Assembly: GCF_019352895.1 (NCBI RefSeq)
Contig: NZ_JAAAFX010000004.1
Location: 984,714 to 1,048,713, forward strand
DNA length: 64,000 nt
From: Variovorax boronicumulans
Lineage (GTDB): Bacteria; Pseudomonadota; Gammaproteobacteria; Burkholderiales; Burkholderiaceae_C
Reading direction: 5' to 3'
Part shown: positions 8,657 to 17,425 of the stretch, piece after piece
Numbering within the stretch: the stretch's first letter is position 1
Layout: every line of letters begins with the position of its first letter
Program-made: the position numbers and the translations under genes
The notes under the pieces: generated by a model
The model's database searches: none
What the model saw: only the letters and a program-made list of their open reading frames with translations
What the model was told of the DNA's origin: nothing

Positions 8657-9811
8657 TCAGCGCGTCGACGGCTGCGACAGGTCGCGCACCGAGGTCGCGG
8701 TCGTGGTCGAGGGCAGGATGAGATTGATCACGCGGTTCCACTGCACCAATGGCACCGGATCAACGTAGACCACATCCCTCGGCCGCAGCGCGAACTGGTC
8801 GGCCAGCGCCAGCGCCGTGGGCGTGCGCGCATCGAGATGGAACAGCGACTGCCCGCCCGTGGGCTCGTTGCGCACCACGTAGATCTGGCGCGGATTCGCC
8901 GATGTCAGGTTGACGCCGCCGACCTCGCTCAGCGCTTCGTTGAGGCTCAGGCGGCCGTTGCGCATCGGGATGGCGGCCTGTTGGAGGACTTCGCCCATCA
9001 CCGTGACCTTGCGCTCGTCGCGTCCGCGCACCATCACCATGTCGCCGTTCTTCAGCGGAATGCGGGTCGGGTCCACACCCACGCCCGCCAGGCCGACCAG
9101 GTCCAGCGTGGTGGTGACGCCGTTGCGCGTCAGGGTCACGAAGGAACGGTCGCCGTTGGGCAGCAGCCCACCGGCGCGATTGAGCGCTTCGGCCAACGTC
9201 ATGGGAATGTCGGTGAACACCAACAGGCCCGGCGTGCGCACTTCGCCCTCGACATAGGCGCGCTTGCTGCGGAAGGCGGTCACGCGCACGCTCAGCTGGG
9301 GGTTCTTGAAAACGCGCGACAGGCGCTGGACCAGCGTGTTCTCGATCTGCTGCACGGTCATGCCGGCGGCATTGAGCGGACCGGCATAGGGGAAGGTCAG
9401 CTGGCCGGTGTCCGAGACGATGAAGCCAGGTGCCGGCGAGATGCTGGCCGGGTCGGCCACGGTGGTCGCCGGCGTGCTGCTGAAGGCGATCTCCGGATGG
9501 TCGTAGACCACGATGCCGATCACGTCGCCCGGGCCGATGCGATAGGCCTCGGGGTTGCCGATCAGGGCCCGCACCTCGGGGCCGATGCCGACCGACGCGG
9601 CCTTGTTCTGTGCATGAATGAGTTCCGGCGTGATGGCCGTCAGCGCACCGGCGGGTGGCGGGTCGTCATTGGGGCCCGCATAGCCCGACGGCGACACGGC
9701 CTTGGCGGCCTCGCCGCTGGCGGAACTGAAGCCGGGGGCGAGCGGTGCGCACCCCTGCAGCACCAGGGCGGCAGCGGCAAACAAGGCGGCGTGTACTACA
9801 AAACTTTTCAA
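8657..9811 (-). CDS. Outer-membrane polysaccharide export lipoprotein (Wza-like)
   Basis: A 384-residue polysaccharide export protein. A lipoprotein signal peptide with lipobox LQGC ends near residue 21. Then come the Poly_export domain (GPGDVIGIVVYDHPEI) and SLBB repeats (VYVEGEV-like stretches, LAEALNRAGG and LNEALSEVGG). It should form the outer-membrane channel for the exopolysaccharide. I chose the TTG at 9811 because GGAG lies six bases upstream and the product then begins MKSFVVHAALF, a clean signal peptide. A TTG at 9832 and a GTG at 9823 are in frame but less well placed. It is the first gene of the wza-wzc operon, with a promoter candidate at 9859-9888. Confidence 0.9.
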   Translation of the reverse strand: MKSFVVHAALFAAAALVLQGCAPLAPGFSSASGEAAKAVSPSGYAGPNDDPPPAGALTAITPELIHAQNKAASVGIGPEVRALIGNPEAYRIGPGDVIGIVVYDHPEIAFSSTPATTVADPASISPAPGFIVSDTGQLTFPYAGPLNAAGMTVQQIENTLVQRLSRVFKNPQLSVRVTAFRSKRAYVEGEVRTPGLLVFTDIPMTLAEALNRAGGLLPNGDRSFVTLTRNGVTTTLDLVGLAGVGVDPTRIPLKNGDMVMVRGRDERKVTVMGEVLQQAAIPMRNGRLSLNEALSEVGGVNLTSANPRQIYVVRNEPTGGQSLFHLDARTPTALALADQFALRPRDVVYVDPVPLVQWNRVINLILPSTTTATSVRDLSQPSTR

Positions 9812-9858
9812 ACCGGACTCCACAGAAACCAAAATGAATACTTTTGGAAACAGTTGCG

Positions 9859-9888
9859 ACTGTACAGCAGGTCACATGTTTCATTCAA
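9859..9888 (-). promoter_or_regulatory. Candidate sigma-70 promoter of the wza-wzc operon
   Basis: On the reverse strand a -35 box TTGAAT (9883-9888) is followed after 18 bp by a -10 box TACAGT (9859-9864), about 48 bp before the TTG start of wza. The area is AT-rich compared with its surroundings. The palindrome CTGTACAG (9860-9867) overlaps the -10 and could be an operator half-site. Confidence 0.45.
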
Positions 9889-10036
9889 ATTGTTTCTCAA
9901 GGTATCCCCGACCGCGACGGGCCAGATCGTGCACAAGGTCACGATGGCGAGGTCGAAAGTGCAGAAACGGCGCCCCTCGAAGGCGCAGCGCGATGGCGGC
10001 GCGCGCCTCGTCGGCTTGCGCGAAAACCAGGAAACC

Positions 10037-11317
10037 CTAAAGGTTTTCGGTCTGGGCCGCGCGCTTCCAGGCCGCCAGAGCCTGCGGCGCATCATCGCGC
10101 GCTTCGGCCAGCTGGGCCAGCGCCAGCCAGGCGCGACGGTAGAGCTCGGTGTCCTGCAGGCCGAGACCGGCCTGGGTCAACAGCTGCTGGGCCTTGCCCC
10201 AGAGCTGCCGCTTCATGCAGGCCATGCCGGCCAGGTATTGCAGGTTGGCGTCGCGCGGGTTGTTGCGCTGGGCCGATTCGATGCGCGCCAGCCAGTCGGC
10301 ATCGACCGAGTCCAGGCCCGCCTCCAAAGCCCGCGTCAGCCGCACGCGCAGGCCATCGCCCAGGCTGCGCGGCTGTTCGACCATTCGCTCCCACACCGGC
10401 AGCAGCCAGCCGCGGGCCAACGCCAGGTCGCCATTGAGCGCGACCATGCGCTGGGCGGCCTGGATCGCGACCTCGGGCATCTCACGCTCGTTGCTTTCGA
10501 GCGCGCTCCAGGCACGCAGCAGCTGGGCCGCGTCGTGGGAATCCGCCAGCACCTCGGTCGCCAACCCGCGCACGATGCTCTGCGCGGCCGCATCGGAGAA
10601 GGCCCGATGCTTGGCCAGCAGGCGCGCCGTCTGCAAGGCTTCGAGAGTGCGGCGCTCCTGCCGTGCGGCCTTGAGATGCAGGCGCAAGGCCAGCGTGCGC
10701 CGCTGGACGCCCTGCGGCAGCTCTTCCAGGCGCGCCAGGGCGGCGGCCGGATCGCGGTCTTCGAGCGCCCAGCGGGCCGACCGCAATTGCACGCCTTCGC
10801 GGGTCTCGGGGCTGAGCACGCCGCGCTCGGCGCTCTCGTTGAGCGCCAGTTGAAGATGCGCATCGCGGGCCGGCCGGTCCTGCAGGGATTGCGCGCTTTC
10901 CGCGGCCAGCAGATGCGACAGCACCCGCAGCTGGCGTGCCTGCGGCAGGGACACGTCGAGCCCCTCGAGCGCACGCTCCTGCGCCAGCGCGGCCAGCGCC
11001 GCCTTGCGGGCACGCGAGAAACGCCCGGCGATCAGCTGCACCATGGCATCGAGCAACGCCGAATGCAGGGCACGTTCCTTCTGCTGCACCCGCCATTGGC
11101 GCGCCTGGTGCGGCAAGGACAGCAGTGCCGCCAGCGCGCGCAGGGCGGCATACAGCAGCACGAAGGCGCCGGCCAGCAGCAGCAGCACCAGATTGAGCGA
11201 CAGGTCGACCCGCCAGGGCGGCCAGAACACGGTGACGGTGCCCTGGTTGTTGCCGGCGAACAGCGCGACCGCGGCCGCAATGCCGAACAGCGCGAGTAGC
11301 CAGAGTGCAGCGCGCAT
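10037..11317 (-). CDS. hemY: HemY, TPR-containing inner-membrane protein of the haem block
   Basis: A 426-residue protein with two N-terminal membrane segments (about 5-20 and 42-65; FWPPWRVDLSLN between them). The rest is an all-alpha region of TPR-like repeats, matching the HemY_N architecture. In proteobacteria HemY is the last gene of hemCDXY. It is thought to scaffold late haem synthesis at the membrane; it is not the protoporphyrinogen oxidase of the same name in Gram-positive bacteria. Its ATG follows the hemX stop by 3 bp, so the genes are co-transcribed. About 225 bp separate its stop from the wza start. Confidence 0.9.
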   Translation of the reverse strand: MRAALWLLALFGIAAAVALFAGNNQGTVTVFWPPWRVDLSLNLVLLLLAGAFVLLYAALRALAALLSLPHQARQWRVQQKERALHSALLDAMVQLIAGRFSRARKAALAALAQERALEGLDVSLPQARQLRVLSHLLAAESAQSLQDRPARDAHLQLALNESAERGVLSPETREGVQLRSARWALEDRDPAAALARLEELPQGVQRRTLALRLHLKAARQERRTLEALQTARLLAKHRAFSDAAAQSIVRGLATEVLADSHDAAQLLRAWSALESNEREMPEVAIQAAQRMVALNGDLALARGWLLPVWERMVEQPRSLGDGLRVRLTRALEAGLDSVDADWLARIESAQRNNPRDANLQYLAGMACMKRQLWGKAQQLLTQAGLGLQDTELYRRAWLALAQLAEARDDAPQALAAWKRAAQTENL

Positions 11318-11320
11318 CGC

Positions 11321-12403
11321 TCAGCGACCGGCCGCCGCCGTGGCCAGCGCGGCAAGGGTTTCGTCGACCCGCGGCGGCTCGGCGGTGCGCACCTGCAACT
11401 GCAGTTGCTGCAGCAGGGTGGCGGCCATCTGCACCCGGCGCGACGCAGGATCGAAGTAGCGGTTGAGCGAGCCGGCCACCAGCGTCAGTTCGCTGCGGGC
11501 AGTCTCGGCCTGGCGCGACAGCAGCGCGAGGCGGATGTTGAGCAGCTTGAGCTTGAGGTTCTCACGCAGGAAGAAAGTCTGGTCGGGCGCCAGCAGCACC
11601 GCCTCGGGCCGCTCGATGCGCCCTACGCGCACCAGCGAACGCGCTTCGCCCCGCACCGTGAGCAGCAGGCGCTCCCACCAGGGGGCATCGGCCGGAATCG
11701 GTTCGGGCTGCCAGGGGTTCGCGCCGCCGCGGCGCACCGCCACGGCATTGAGCGTCGGCAGGTCGTCGACGCCGCGCATCAGTTCGTCGAGCTTCTGCAG
11801 CGCATCGCCGCCGTCGCTGCTGGCCGTGGCGCGCAGCCGGTCGGCGTCGCGCTGGATGGCGCGCTGCAGCGGCGCCAGCCGCGGTTGCGCGGCGCGCGTG
11901 ATGCGCACGTCGGCGGCCTTCAGCGCCGCCAGCAGCGGTTCGACATTGCCGGTGGCCTGCGCCTGCTGCAGCGCCAGGCGCAGCGTCGATTCGATGTCGA
12001 CCACCAGGTTCTCGTCACGCGAGCGCGACAGGCTCTGCATCAGCTCCTCGAGCTGCGAGCGCTGCAATGCCACCTCGGCCAGGCGGCCCTCGGCCAGCGC
12101 CAGCCGCGCGGCGGTGTCGCGCACCGTCTCGTTGGCCTGACGCGCCAGCGTGCGCGCCTCGAGCGACTGCGCCAGGGAGTCGCCGCTCTGGCGCGCGAGC
12201 TGCTCCTGCATGCCGCCGACCTTCTGCCACAGCACCAGCACCAGCACCAGTGCGATGAGCGTCAGCAAGGCAAGCAGGCCGAAGAAGATGCGCGACAGCA
12301 CCAGCGCGCCGAGCGCGGCCGAGCCATGCGCGGCCACCGGCACCACGATCCGCGGCGCGGCATCGGGCACGCGTTCTTCGGGGGGCGGCAGCGCTTGACT
12401 CAT
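11321..12403 (-). CDS. hemX: HemX-like membrane protein of the haem block
   Basis: A 360-residue protein with one membrane segment (about 39-60: IFFGLLALLTLIALVLVLVL), then a coiled-coil stretch (about 65-130) and a periplasmic helical domain, the layout of HemX (PF04375). Such proteins are often labelled uroporphyrinogen-III C-methyltransferase, but no SAM-binding methyltransferase motif is visible, so that enzymatic name should not be used. A role in regulating or scaffolding tetrapyrrole synthesis is suggested by its constant place after hemD. ATG 12403 overlaps the hemD stop by 4 bp, which decides the start. Confidence 0.85.
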   Translation of the reverse strand: MSQALPPPEERVPDAAPRIVVPVAAHGSAALGALVLSRIFFGLLALLTLIALVLVLVLWQKVGGMQEQLARQSGDSLAQSLEARTLARQANETVRDTAARLALAEGRLAEVALQRSQLEELMQSLSRSRDENLVVDIESTLRLALQQAQATGNVEPLLAALKAADVRITRAAQPRLAPLQRAIQRDADRLRATASSDGGDALQKLDELMRGVDDLPTLNAVAVRRGGANPWQPEPIPADAPWWERLLLTVRGEARSLVRVGRIERPEAVLLAPDQTFFLRENLKLKLLNIRLALLSRQAETARSELTLVAGSLNRYFDPASRRVQMAATLLQQLQLQVRTAEPPRVDETLAALATAAAGR

Positions 12404-13164
12404 GCGAACGATTCTATCGACGCGTTCAAGGCGGCCGAACCGGATGGCGCGACCCGCACCGAACCGAAACCGGCCGCGCGCGCGGCGTCGCCGATGCGCG
12501 GATGGGTGGCGACGGCGCGGGCCTGGTCCCAGCGCAGCCCGGGCAGCGCGGCGCACAGGTTGGCGATGGCCTCGCCGCTGCTGAACAGCCAGACGCTGCC
12601 GTCGGTTGCGGCAGCGGTCGCCAACTGCCGCTCGCTTTCCCCCAGCGACGGCGCCAGCCGGCGGTAGGCCACCACGGTGTCGATCTGACCGCCCGCAGCC
12701 TCGATCTCACGGGCCAGCCAGCCGCGGCCGATGGGTTGGCCCGCGGCATTGCCGCCGCGCACGATCAGCACCCGCGTGCCCGGCCCGACCTGCGCGCGCA
12801 CGTCGGCCCACAGGGTTTCGGAATCGAACTGGGCGGCCTCGGCCGACGGTGCATCGATGCCCGCCGCGGGCACACCGGCCTCGCGCAGGCCGCGCACCGT
12901 GCCGGGCCCGGTGGCCCAGCAGCGCGGCAGGCTGTCGCCGAGCGTGACGCCCTCGAAGAAATTCGCGGCCGCGGCAGCACTGACGAACATCAGCGCCGAC
13001 CAGTCGGCCAGGCGTTCGCGCACGGCGCGCAGTTCGGCGTCGTCCGCGACCGCGTCGATCACGATCAGCGGCAGCGCCACGGCCTCGACGCCCGCGCCCT
13101 GCCATTCGGCGATCCAGCGCCGCGCTTCGCGCGCGGGGCGGGTGACGATCACGCGACTCGGCAT
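12400..13164 (-). CDS. hemD: Uroporphyrinogen-III synthase
   Basis: A 254-residue protein beginning MPSRVIVTRPAREA, the usual HemD start with the TRP-x3 motif. It closes hydroxymethylbilane with inversion of ring D to give uroporphyrinogen III. HemD is poorly conserved. Supporting stretches are SALMFVSAAAANFF-like in the first half, VLIVRGGNAAGQP at the domain hinge, and VWLFSSGEAIANL in the second half. It lies 7 bp after hemC and overlaps hemX by 4 bp, so position confirms the call. Confidence 0.92.
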   Translation of the reverse strand: MPSRVIVTRPAREARRWIAEWQGAGVEAVALPLIVIDAVADDAELRAVRERLADWSALMFVSAAAAANFFEGVTLGDSLPRCWATGPGTVRGLREAGVPAAGIDAPSAEAAQFDSETLWADVRAQVGPGTRVLIVRGGNAAGQPIGRGWLAREIEAAGGQIDTVVAYRRLAPSLGESERQLATAAATDGSVWLFSSGEAIANLCAALPGLRWDQARAVATHPRIGDAARAAGFGSVRVAPSGSAALNASIESFA

Positions 13165-13171
13165 GGCCCGG

Positions 13172-14077
13172 CTAGCGCGCGCCGGCGGCACGCAGCTGTT
13201 CGGCCACCGCCACGCCCAGCGCCTCGGCCTGGGCCGGGTCTTCGGCGGTGCCGGTCGCTTCGGTCTGCAGCAGGGCGCCCGACCCTTCGGCATCGCCCCA
13301 GGCGGCTTCGATGCGCAGCCGGCCGTCGGGCTGCCAGCGCGCATGCGCGGCCAGCGGCATCGAGCAGCTGCCGCCCATGGTGCGGCTCACGGCGCGCTCG
13401 GCGGCCGTGGCCAGAGCGTCGCGGCGGTGCGCCAGCGGTGCCAGCAGTTCGAGCAGGTCGGTGCGGTCGGCACGGATCTCGATGCCCAAGGCGCCCTGCC
13501 CCGCGGCCGGCAGCATGGTCTCGGGCGCGAAGGCGGTGCGGATGCGCTCGGCCAGGCCCAGCCGCATCAGGCCGGCGGCCGCGAGGATGATCGCGTCGTA
13601 GTGGCCTTCGTCGAGCTTGCGCAACCGGGTGTCGAGGTTGCCGCGCAGCGGTTCGATGCGCAGGTCGGGCCGCAGCGCGCGCAGCAGCACCACGCGGCGC
13701 AGGCTGGAGGTGCCGACCACCGCGCCCTGCGGCAGTTCGTCGAGCGTGGCGTAGCGCGGCGAGACGAAGGCGTCGCGCGGGTCCTCGCGCTCGAGCACGC
13801 AGGCCAGCGCGAAGCCCTCGGGCAGGTCCATCGGCACGTCCTTGAGCGAATGGACGGCGATGTCGGCGCGCCCTTCCTCGAGCGCGAGTTCGAGTTCCTT
13901 GACGAACAGTCCCTTGCCGCCGACCTTGCTCAGCGAGCGGTCGAGGATCTGGTCGCCGCGGGTGGTCATGCCGAGCAGGCTGACGGTGTGGCCTCGTTCT
14001 TGCAGCAGGGCCTGAACATGTTCAGCCTGCCAGAGGGCCAGACGGCTTTCGCGCGTCGCGATCACGATGTTGCTCAA
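13172..14077 (-). CDS. hemC: Porphobilinogen deaminase (hydroxymethylbilane synthase)
   Basis: A 301-residue enzyme that joins four porphobilinogens into hydroxymethylbilane. The conserved N terminus [18 protein letters not shown], the block [13 protein letters not shown], the arginine motif VGTSSLRR and the cofactor-binding Cys238 in [10 protein letters not shown] are all present. It starts with TTG at 14077. In this frame the only codons between an upstream TAG and this TTG contain no ATG or GTG, so TTG is the sole reasonable start. It heads hemC-hemD-hemX-hemY and is divergent from ppc with 97 bp between them. Confidence 0.96.
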   Translation of the reverse strand: MSNIVIATRESRLALWQAEHVQALLQERGHTVSLLGMTTRGDQILDRSLSKVGGKGLFVKELELALEEGRADIAVHSLKDVPMDLPEGFALACVLEREDPRDAFVSPRYATLDELPQGAVVGTSSLRRVVLLRALRPDLRIEPLRGNLDTRLRKLDEGHYDAIILAAAGLMRLGLAERIRTAFAPETMLPAAGQGALGIEIRADRTDLLELLAPLAHRRDALATAAERAVSRTMGGSCSMPLAAHARWQPDGRLRIEAAWGDAEGSGALLQTEATGTAEDPAQAEALGVAVAEQLRAAGAR

Positions 14078-14110
14078 AGCCGATATCCAGTGATGAAGAT
14101 GACCTGCGGG

Positions 14111-14136
14111 ATGCTAGCATGTTGCGCCGCAGCAAC
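14111..14136. promoter_or_regulatory. Palindromes in the hemC/ppc divergent intergenic region
   Basis: ATGCTAGCAT (14111-14120) is a perfect 10-bp palindrome. It is followed directly by GTTGC-N6-GCAAC (14121-14136). They lie between the two divergent starts, where promoters for both genes must be. I could not place convincing -35/-10 pairs, so an operator role is only a suggestion. Confidence 0.3.
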
Positions 14137-14174
14137 GCTGTCGGCCTACCCGTTCCACCGAGGAGAAAACGCGA

Positions 14175-17033
14175 ATGACGACAGGCAAGAAAGCGCCGGC
14201 CCCCGCACCCCGACGCGCACGCAGTGAAGACCAGCCACTGATCGACGACATCCGGCTGCTGGGACGAATTCTTGGCGACGTCATTCGCGAACAGGAAGGC
14301 AAGGAGACCTACGAGCTGGTGGAGAAGGTCCGCACGCTGTCGGTCTCGTTCCGGCGCGATGCCGACCAGGCCGCCGACCGCGCGCTGAAGAACCTGCTCA
14401 AGGGCCTGAGCGCGGCCGAGACGGTGCGCGTGATCCGTGCCTTCACCTACTTCAGCCACCTGGCCAACCTGGCCGAGGACCGGCACCAGATCCGCCGCCG
14501 CGCCGAGGAAGACCGCGCGGGCGAGAGCCCCGACGGCAGCCTCGAGACCGCGCTGGCGCGCATCCGCAAGGCGGGCGTGTCGCCGGCCGCGGTGGTCGAG
14601 TCGCTGGCCCAGAGCTATGTCTCGCCGGTGCTGACCGCGCACCCGACCGAAGTGCAGCGCAAGAGCATCCTGGATGCCGAGCGCGCGATCGCGCAGTTGC
14701 TGACCGCGCGCGACGAGATCGGCTGGCGCCAGCAGGCCTTCGCGGGCAAGAAGGACGCGCTCTCGCCGCGCGAGTACGCCGAGAACGAGAGCCAGATCCG
14801 CATCCGCGTCACGCAGCTCTGGCAGACCCGCCTGCTGCGCTTCTCCAAGCTCACGGTGGCCGACGAGATCGAGAACGCGCTGAGCTATTACGAAGCGACC
14901 TTCCTGCGCGAGATTCCGCGCGTCTATGCCGAGCTCGAACGCGCGCTGGGCCACGACGGCATCGCGCCCTTCCTGCGCATGGGCCAGTGGATCGGCGGGG
15001 ACCGCGACGGCAATCCCAACGTGACGGCCGAGACGCTCGAATACGCGCTGCGCCGCCAGTCGGAGCTGGTGCTGCGCCACTACCTGACCGAGGTCCACTA
15101 CCTGGGCGGCGAGCTGTCGCTGTCGGCCACGCTGGTCGACGTGTCGGTCGAGATGCAGGCGCTGGCCGAAAGCTCGCCCGATGCCAGCGAGCACCGCATC
15201 GACGAGCCCTACCGGCGCGCGCTGACCGGCGTCTATGCGCGCCTGGCGGCCACGCTGCGCGAACTGACCGGCGGCGAGGCCGCGCGCCATGCGGTCGCGC
15301 CGCAGAACCCCTACCCCCACGCCGAGGCCTTCCTGGCCGACCTGCGCACCATCGCCGAGTCGCTGACCGACAAGCACGGTGCCGCGCTGATCGCGCAACG
15401 CCTGGGCCCGCTGGTCCGCGCGGTCGAGGTGTTCGGCTTCCACCTGGCCACGGTCGACCTGCGCCAGAGCTCGGACAAGCACGAGGCCGTGGTGGCCGAC
15501 CTGCTCGCGCAGGCGCGCATCGAACCCGACTACGCGGCGCTGGCCGAGGACGCCAAGCAGACGCTGCTGCTGCGCCTGCTCAACGAGGCGCGCCCGCTGC
15601 GCGTGCCCGATGCGCAGTACGCGCCGCTCACGCACAGCGAGCTTGCGATCTTCACCGCGGCGCGCGCCTCGCGGGCGCGCTACGGTGCCGCCGCGATCCG
15701 CCACTACATCATCAGCCACACCGAGACCGTCAGCGACCTGCTGGAGGCGCTGCTGCTGCAGAAGGAAGTGGGCCTGCTGCGCGGCACGCTGGACGACAGC
15801 GCGGTGCACGACCTGATCGTGGTGCCGCTGTTCGAGACCATCGAGGACCTGCGCAACGCCGCGCCGATCATGCGGGCCTTCTATGCGCTGCCGGGCATCA
15901 AGGCGCTGATCCAGCGCTCGGGCGCGCTGCAGGACGTGATGCTGGGCTACAGCGACAGCAACAAGGACGGCGGCATCTTCACCAGCAACTGGGAGCTCTA
16001 CCGCACGGGCCTCGCGCTGGTGGCGCTGTTCGACGAACTCAACGCGCCGGCCGCGGGCAGCAAGAAGAACGCCGTCACGCCGATCCGCCTGCGCATGTTC
16101 CATGGCCGCGGCGGCACGGTGGGCCGCGGCGGCGGCCCCAGCTACCAGGCCATCCTCGCGCAGCCGCCGGGCACGGTGCGCGGCCAGATCCGGCTGACCG
16201 AACAGGGCGAAGTCATCGGCTCCAAGTACGCCAACCGCGAGATCGGCCGGCGCAACCTCGAGACGCTGGTCGCCGCCACGCTGGAAGCCACGCTGCTGCC
16301 GGCCGGCAAGGCCGCGCCCGCGGCCTTCCTGGGCGCGGCCGCCGAACTCTCGGCCGCCAGCATGGCGGCCTACCGCAAGCTGGTGTACGAGACCCCGGGC
16401 TTCGGCGACTACTTCTTCAGCGCCACGCCGATCCGCGAGATCGCCGAGCTCAACATCGGTTCGCGGCCCGCGTCGCGCAACCCCAGCCGCAGCATCGAGG
16501 ACCTGCGCGCCGTGCCCTGGAGCTTCAGCTGGGGCCAGTGCCGGCTCACGCTGCCGGGCTGGTACGGCTTCGGCTCGGCGATCGAGCAGTTCGTCGCCGG
16601 CGCGCCCAACGCCGCGGCCAAGAAGGAACGCCAGGCGCTGCTGCAGCGCATGTACGTGCAGTGGCCCTTCTTCCGCACGCTGCTGTCGAACATGGACATG
16701 GTGCTGGCCAAGAGCGACCTGGCACTGGCCTCGCGCTACTCGGAGCTGGTGGCCGACCGCAAGCTGCGCCAGAAGGTGTTCGGCATGATCGAGGCCGAGT
16801 GGCATCGCACCTCGGACGCGCTCACGCTGATCACCGGCGCCAAGCAGCGGCTCGAAGGCAATGCCGAGATGCAGCGCTCGGTGCGCCATCGTTTCCCCTA
16901 CATCGACCCGCTGCACCACCTGCAGGTCGAACTGATGCGGCGCTACCGCGCGGGCGAAGGCGGCGAGCGGCTGCAGCGCGGCATCCACATCTCGATCAAC
17001 GGCGTGGCCGCGGGGCTGCGCAACACCGGCTGA
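14175..17033 (+). CDS. ppc: Phosphoenolpyruvate carboxylase
   Basis: A 952-residue PEP carboxylase, full length for the bacterial type. It adds bicarbonate to phosphoenolpyruvate to give oxaloacetate and so refills the TCA cycle. Catalytic motifs are intact: LTAHPTE with His156, [14 protein letters not shown] near residue 275, [10 protein letters not shown] near 595, [14 protein letters not shown] near 640, and the C-terminal Asn-Thr-Gly that closes the active site. GAGGAG lies about 8 bases before ATG 14175. It is divergent from hemC, an arrangement seen in related Burkholderiales. Confidence 0.98.
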   Translation: MTTGKKAPAPAPRRARSEDQPLIDDIRLLGRILGDVIREQEGKETYELVEKVRTLSVSFRRDADQAADRALKNLLKGLSAAETVRVIRAFTYFSHLANLAEDRHQIRRRAEEDRAGESPDGSLETALARIRKAGVSPAAVVESLAQSYVSPVLTAHPTEVQRKSILDAERAIAQLLTARDEIGWRQQAFAGKKDALSPREYAENESQIRIRVTQLWQTRLLRFSKLTVADEIENALSYYEATFLREIPRVYAELERALGHDGIAPFLRMGQWIGGDRDGNPNVTAETLEYALRRQSELVLRHYLTEVHYLGGELSLSATLVDVSVEMQALAESSPDASEHRIDEPYRRALTGVYARLAATLRELTGGEAARHAVAPQNPYPHAEAFLADLRTIAESLTDKHGAALIAQRLGPLVRAVEVFGFHLATVDLRQSSDKHEAVVADLLAQARIEPDYAALAEDAKQTLLLRLLNEARPLRVPDAQYAPLTHSELAIFTAARASRARYGAAAIRHYIISHTETVSDLLEALLLQKEVGLLRGTLDDSAVHDLIVVPLFETIEDLRNAAPIMRAFYALPGIKALIQRSGALQDVMLGYSDSNKDGGIFTSNWELYRTGLALVALFDELNAPAAGSKKNAVTPIRLRMFHGRGGTVGRGGGPSYQAILAQPPGTVRGQIRLTEQGEVIGSKYANREIGRRNLETLVAATLEATLLPAGKAAPAAFLGAAAELSAASMAAYRKLVYETPGFGDYFFSATPIREIAELNIGSRPASRNPSRSIEDLRAVPWSFSWGQCRLTLPGWYGFGSAIEQFVAGAPNAAAKKERQALLQRMYVQWPFFRTLLSNMDMVLAKSDLALASRYSELVADRKLRQKVFGMIEAEWHRTSDALTLITGAKQRLEGNAEMQRSVRHRFPYIDPLHHLQVELMRRYRAGEGGERLQRGIHISINGVAAGLRNTG

Positions 17034-17112
17034 CATGCCACGACGGTCCGCGTGCAGGGCATGTGGGCCGTCTCCTACACACGGTGTCGAAAGTCACCGC
17101 GATGCGGCGGGC

Positions 17113-17141
17113 TTGACATAGGGAGTACCCTGTCCCCTACG
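17113..17141 (+). promoter_or_regulatory. Possible promoter for the small ORF and glucan synthase
   Basis: A perfect -35 hexamer TTGACA (17113-17118) lies 86 bp before the small ORF. No good -10 follows at normal spacing; TACGTC 19 bp downstream is the best. AGGG-N4-CCCT (17120-17131) forms a small dyad between them and might be a binding site for a regulator that compensates for a weak -10. Confidence 0.3.
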
Positions 17142-17203
17142 TCAGTGGCTTTCGCTCTCTCTCGCGCGGTGGTTGAAACAACGTCCTCACAGGAAACCGT
17201 GTC

Positions 17204-17422
17204 ATGTCTTACCCGCACTCCCTCGCCCCGTCGAAGATCGACTTCGTCCGCACCGACGTGGACGCGCTGGCGTCCCACATGCATCAGTGCGCGCGGGCAC
17301 AGGGTCGCTGGTCCGCGGTGCGAGGCCATCTGCAGCACGTTCGCGCGATGGCCGCCGGGCGCATCGTCACCCTCGCCTGCGTGGCGGTCGTCCTCGGTAT
17401 CGGATTCGCTGTCGCAGCCTGA
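17204..17422 (+). CDS. Small membrane protein, unknown function, directly upstream of the cyclic glucan synthase
   Basis: A 72-residue protein with AGGA eight bases before its ATG. The first 50 residues are soluble and contain three His and two Cys; the last 20 (IVTLACVAVVLGIGFAVAA) form one membrane segment reaching the C terminus, so it looks tail-anchored. I do not recognise the family. Its stop (17420-17422) is 3 bp before the GTG start of the glucan synthase, which has no ribosome binding site of its own. The pair is therefore probably translationally coupled, which supports the reality of this ORF. A role in assembly or regulation of the synthase is inference only. Confidence 0.6.
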   Translation: MSYPHSLAPSKIDFVRTDVDALASHMHQCARAQGRWSAVRGHLQHVRAMAAGRIVTLACVAVVLGIGFAVAA

Positions 17423-17425
17423 TCG

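Noticed and set aside
11321..12403. Annotation of HemX as a uroporphyrinogen-III C-methyltransferase
   Set aside because: No SAM-binding or methyltransferase motif is visible; only the membrane segment, coiled coil and HemX domain are present.
14022..17036. A 1004-codon reverse-strand frame opposite ppc
   Set aside because: It mirrors ppc codon structure and has no recognisable domain.
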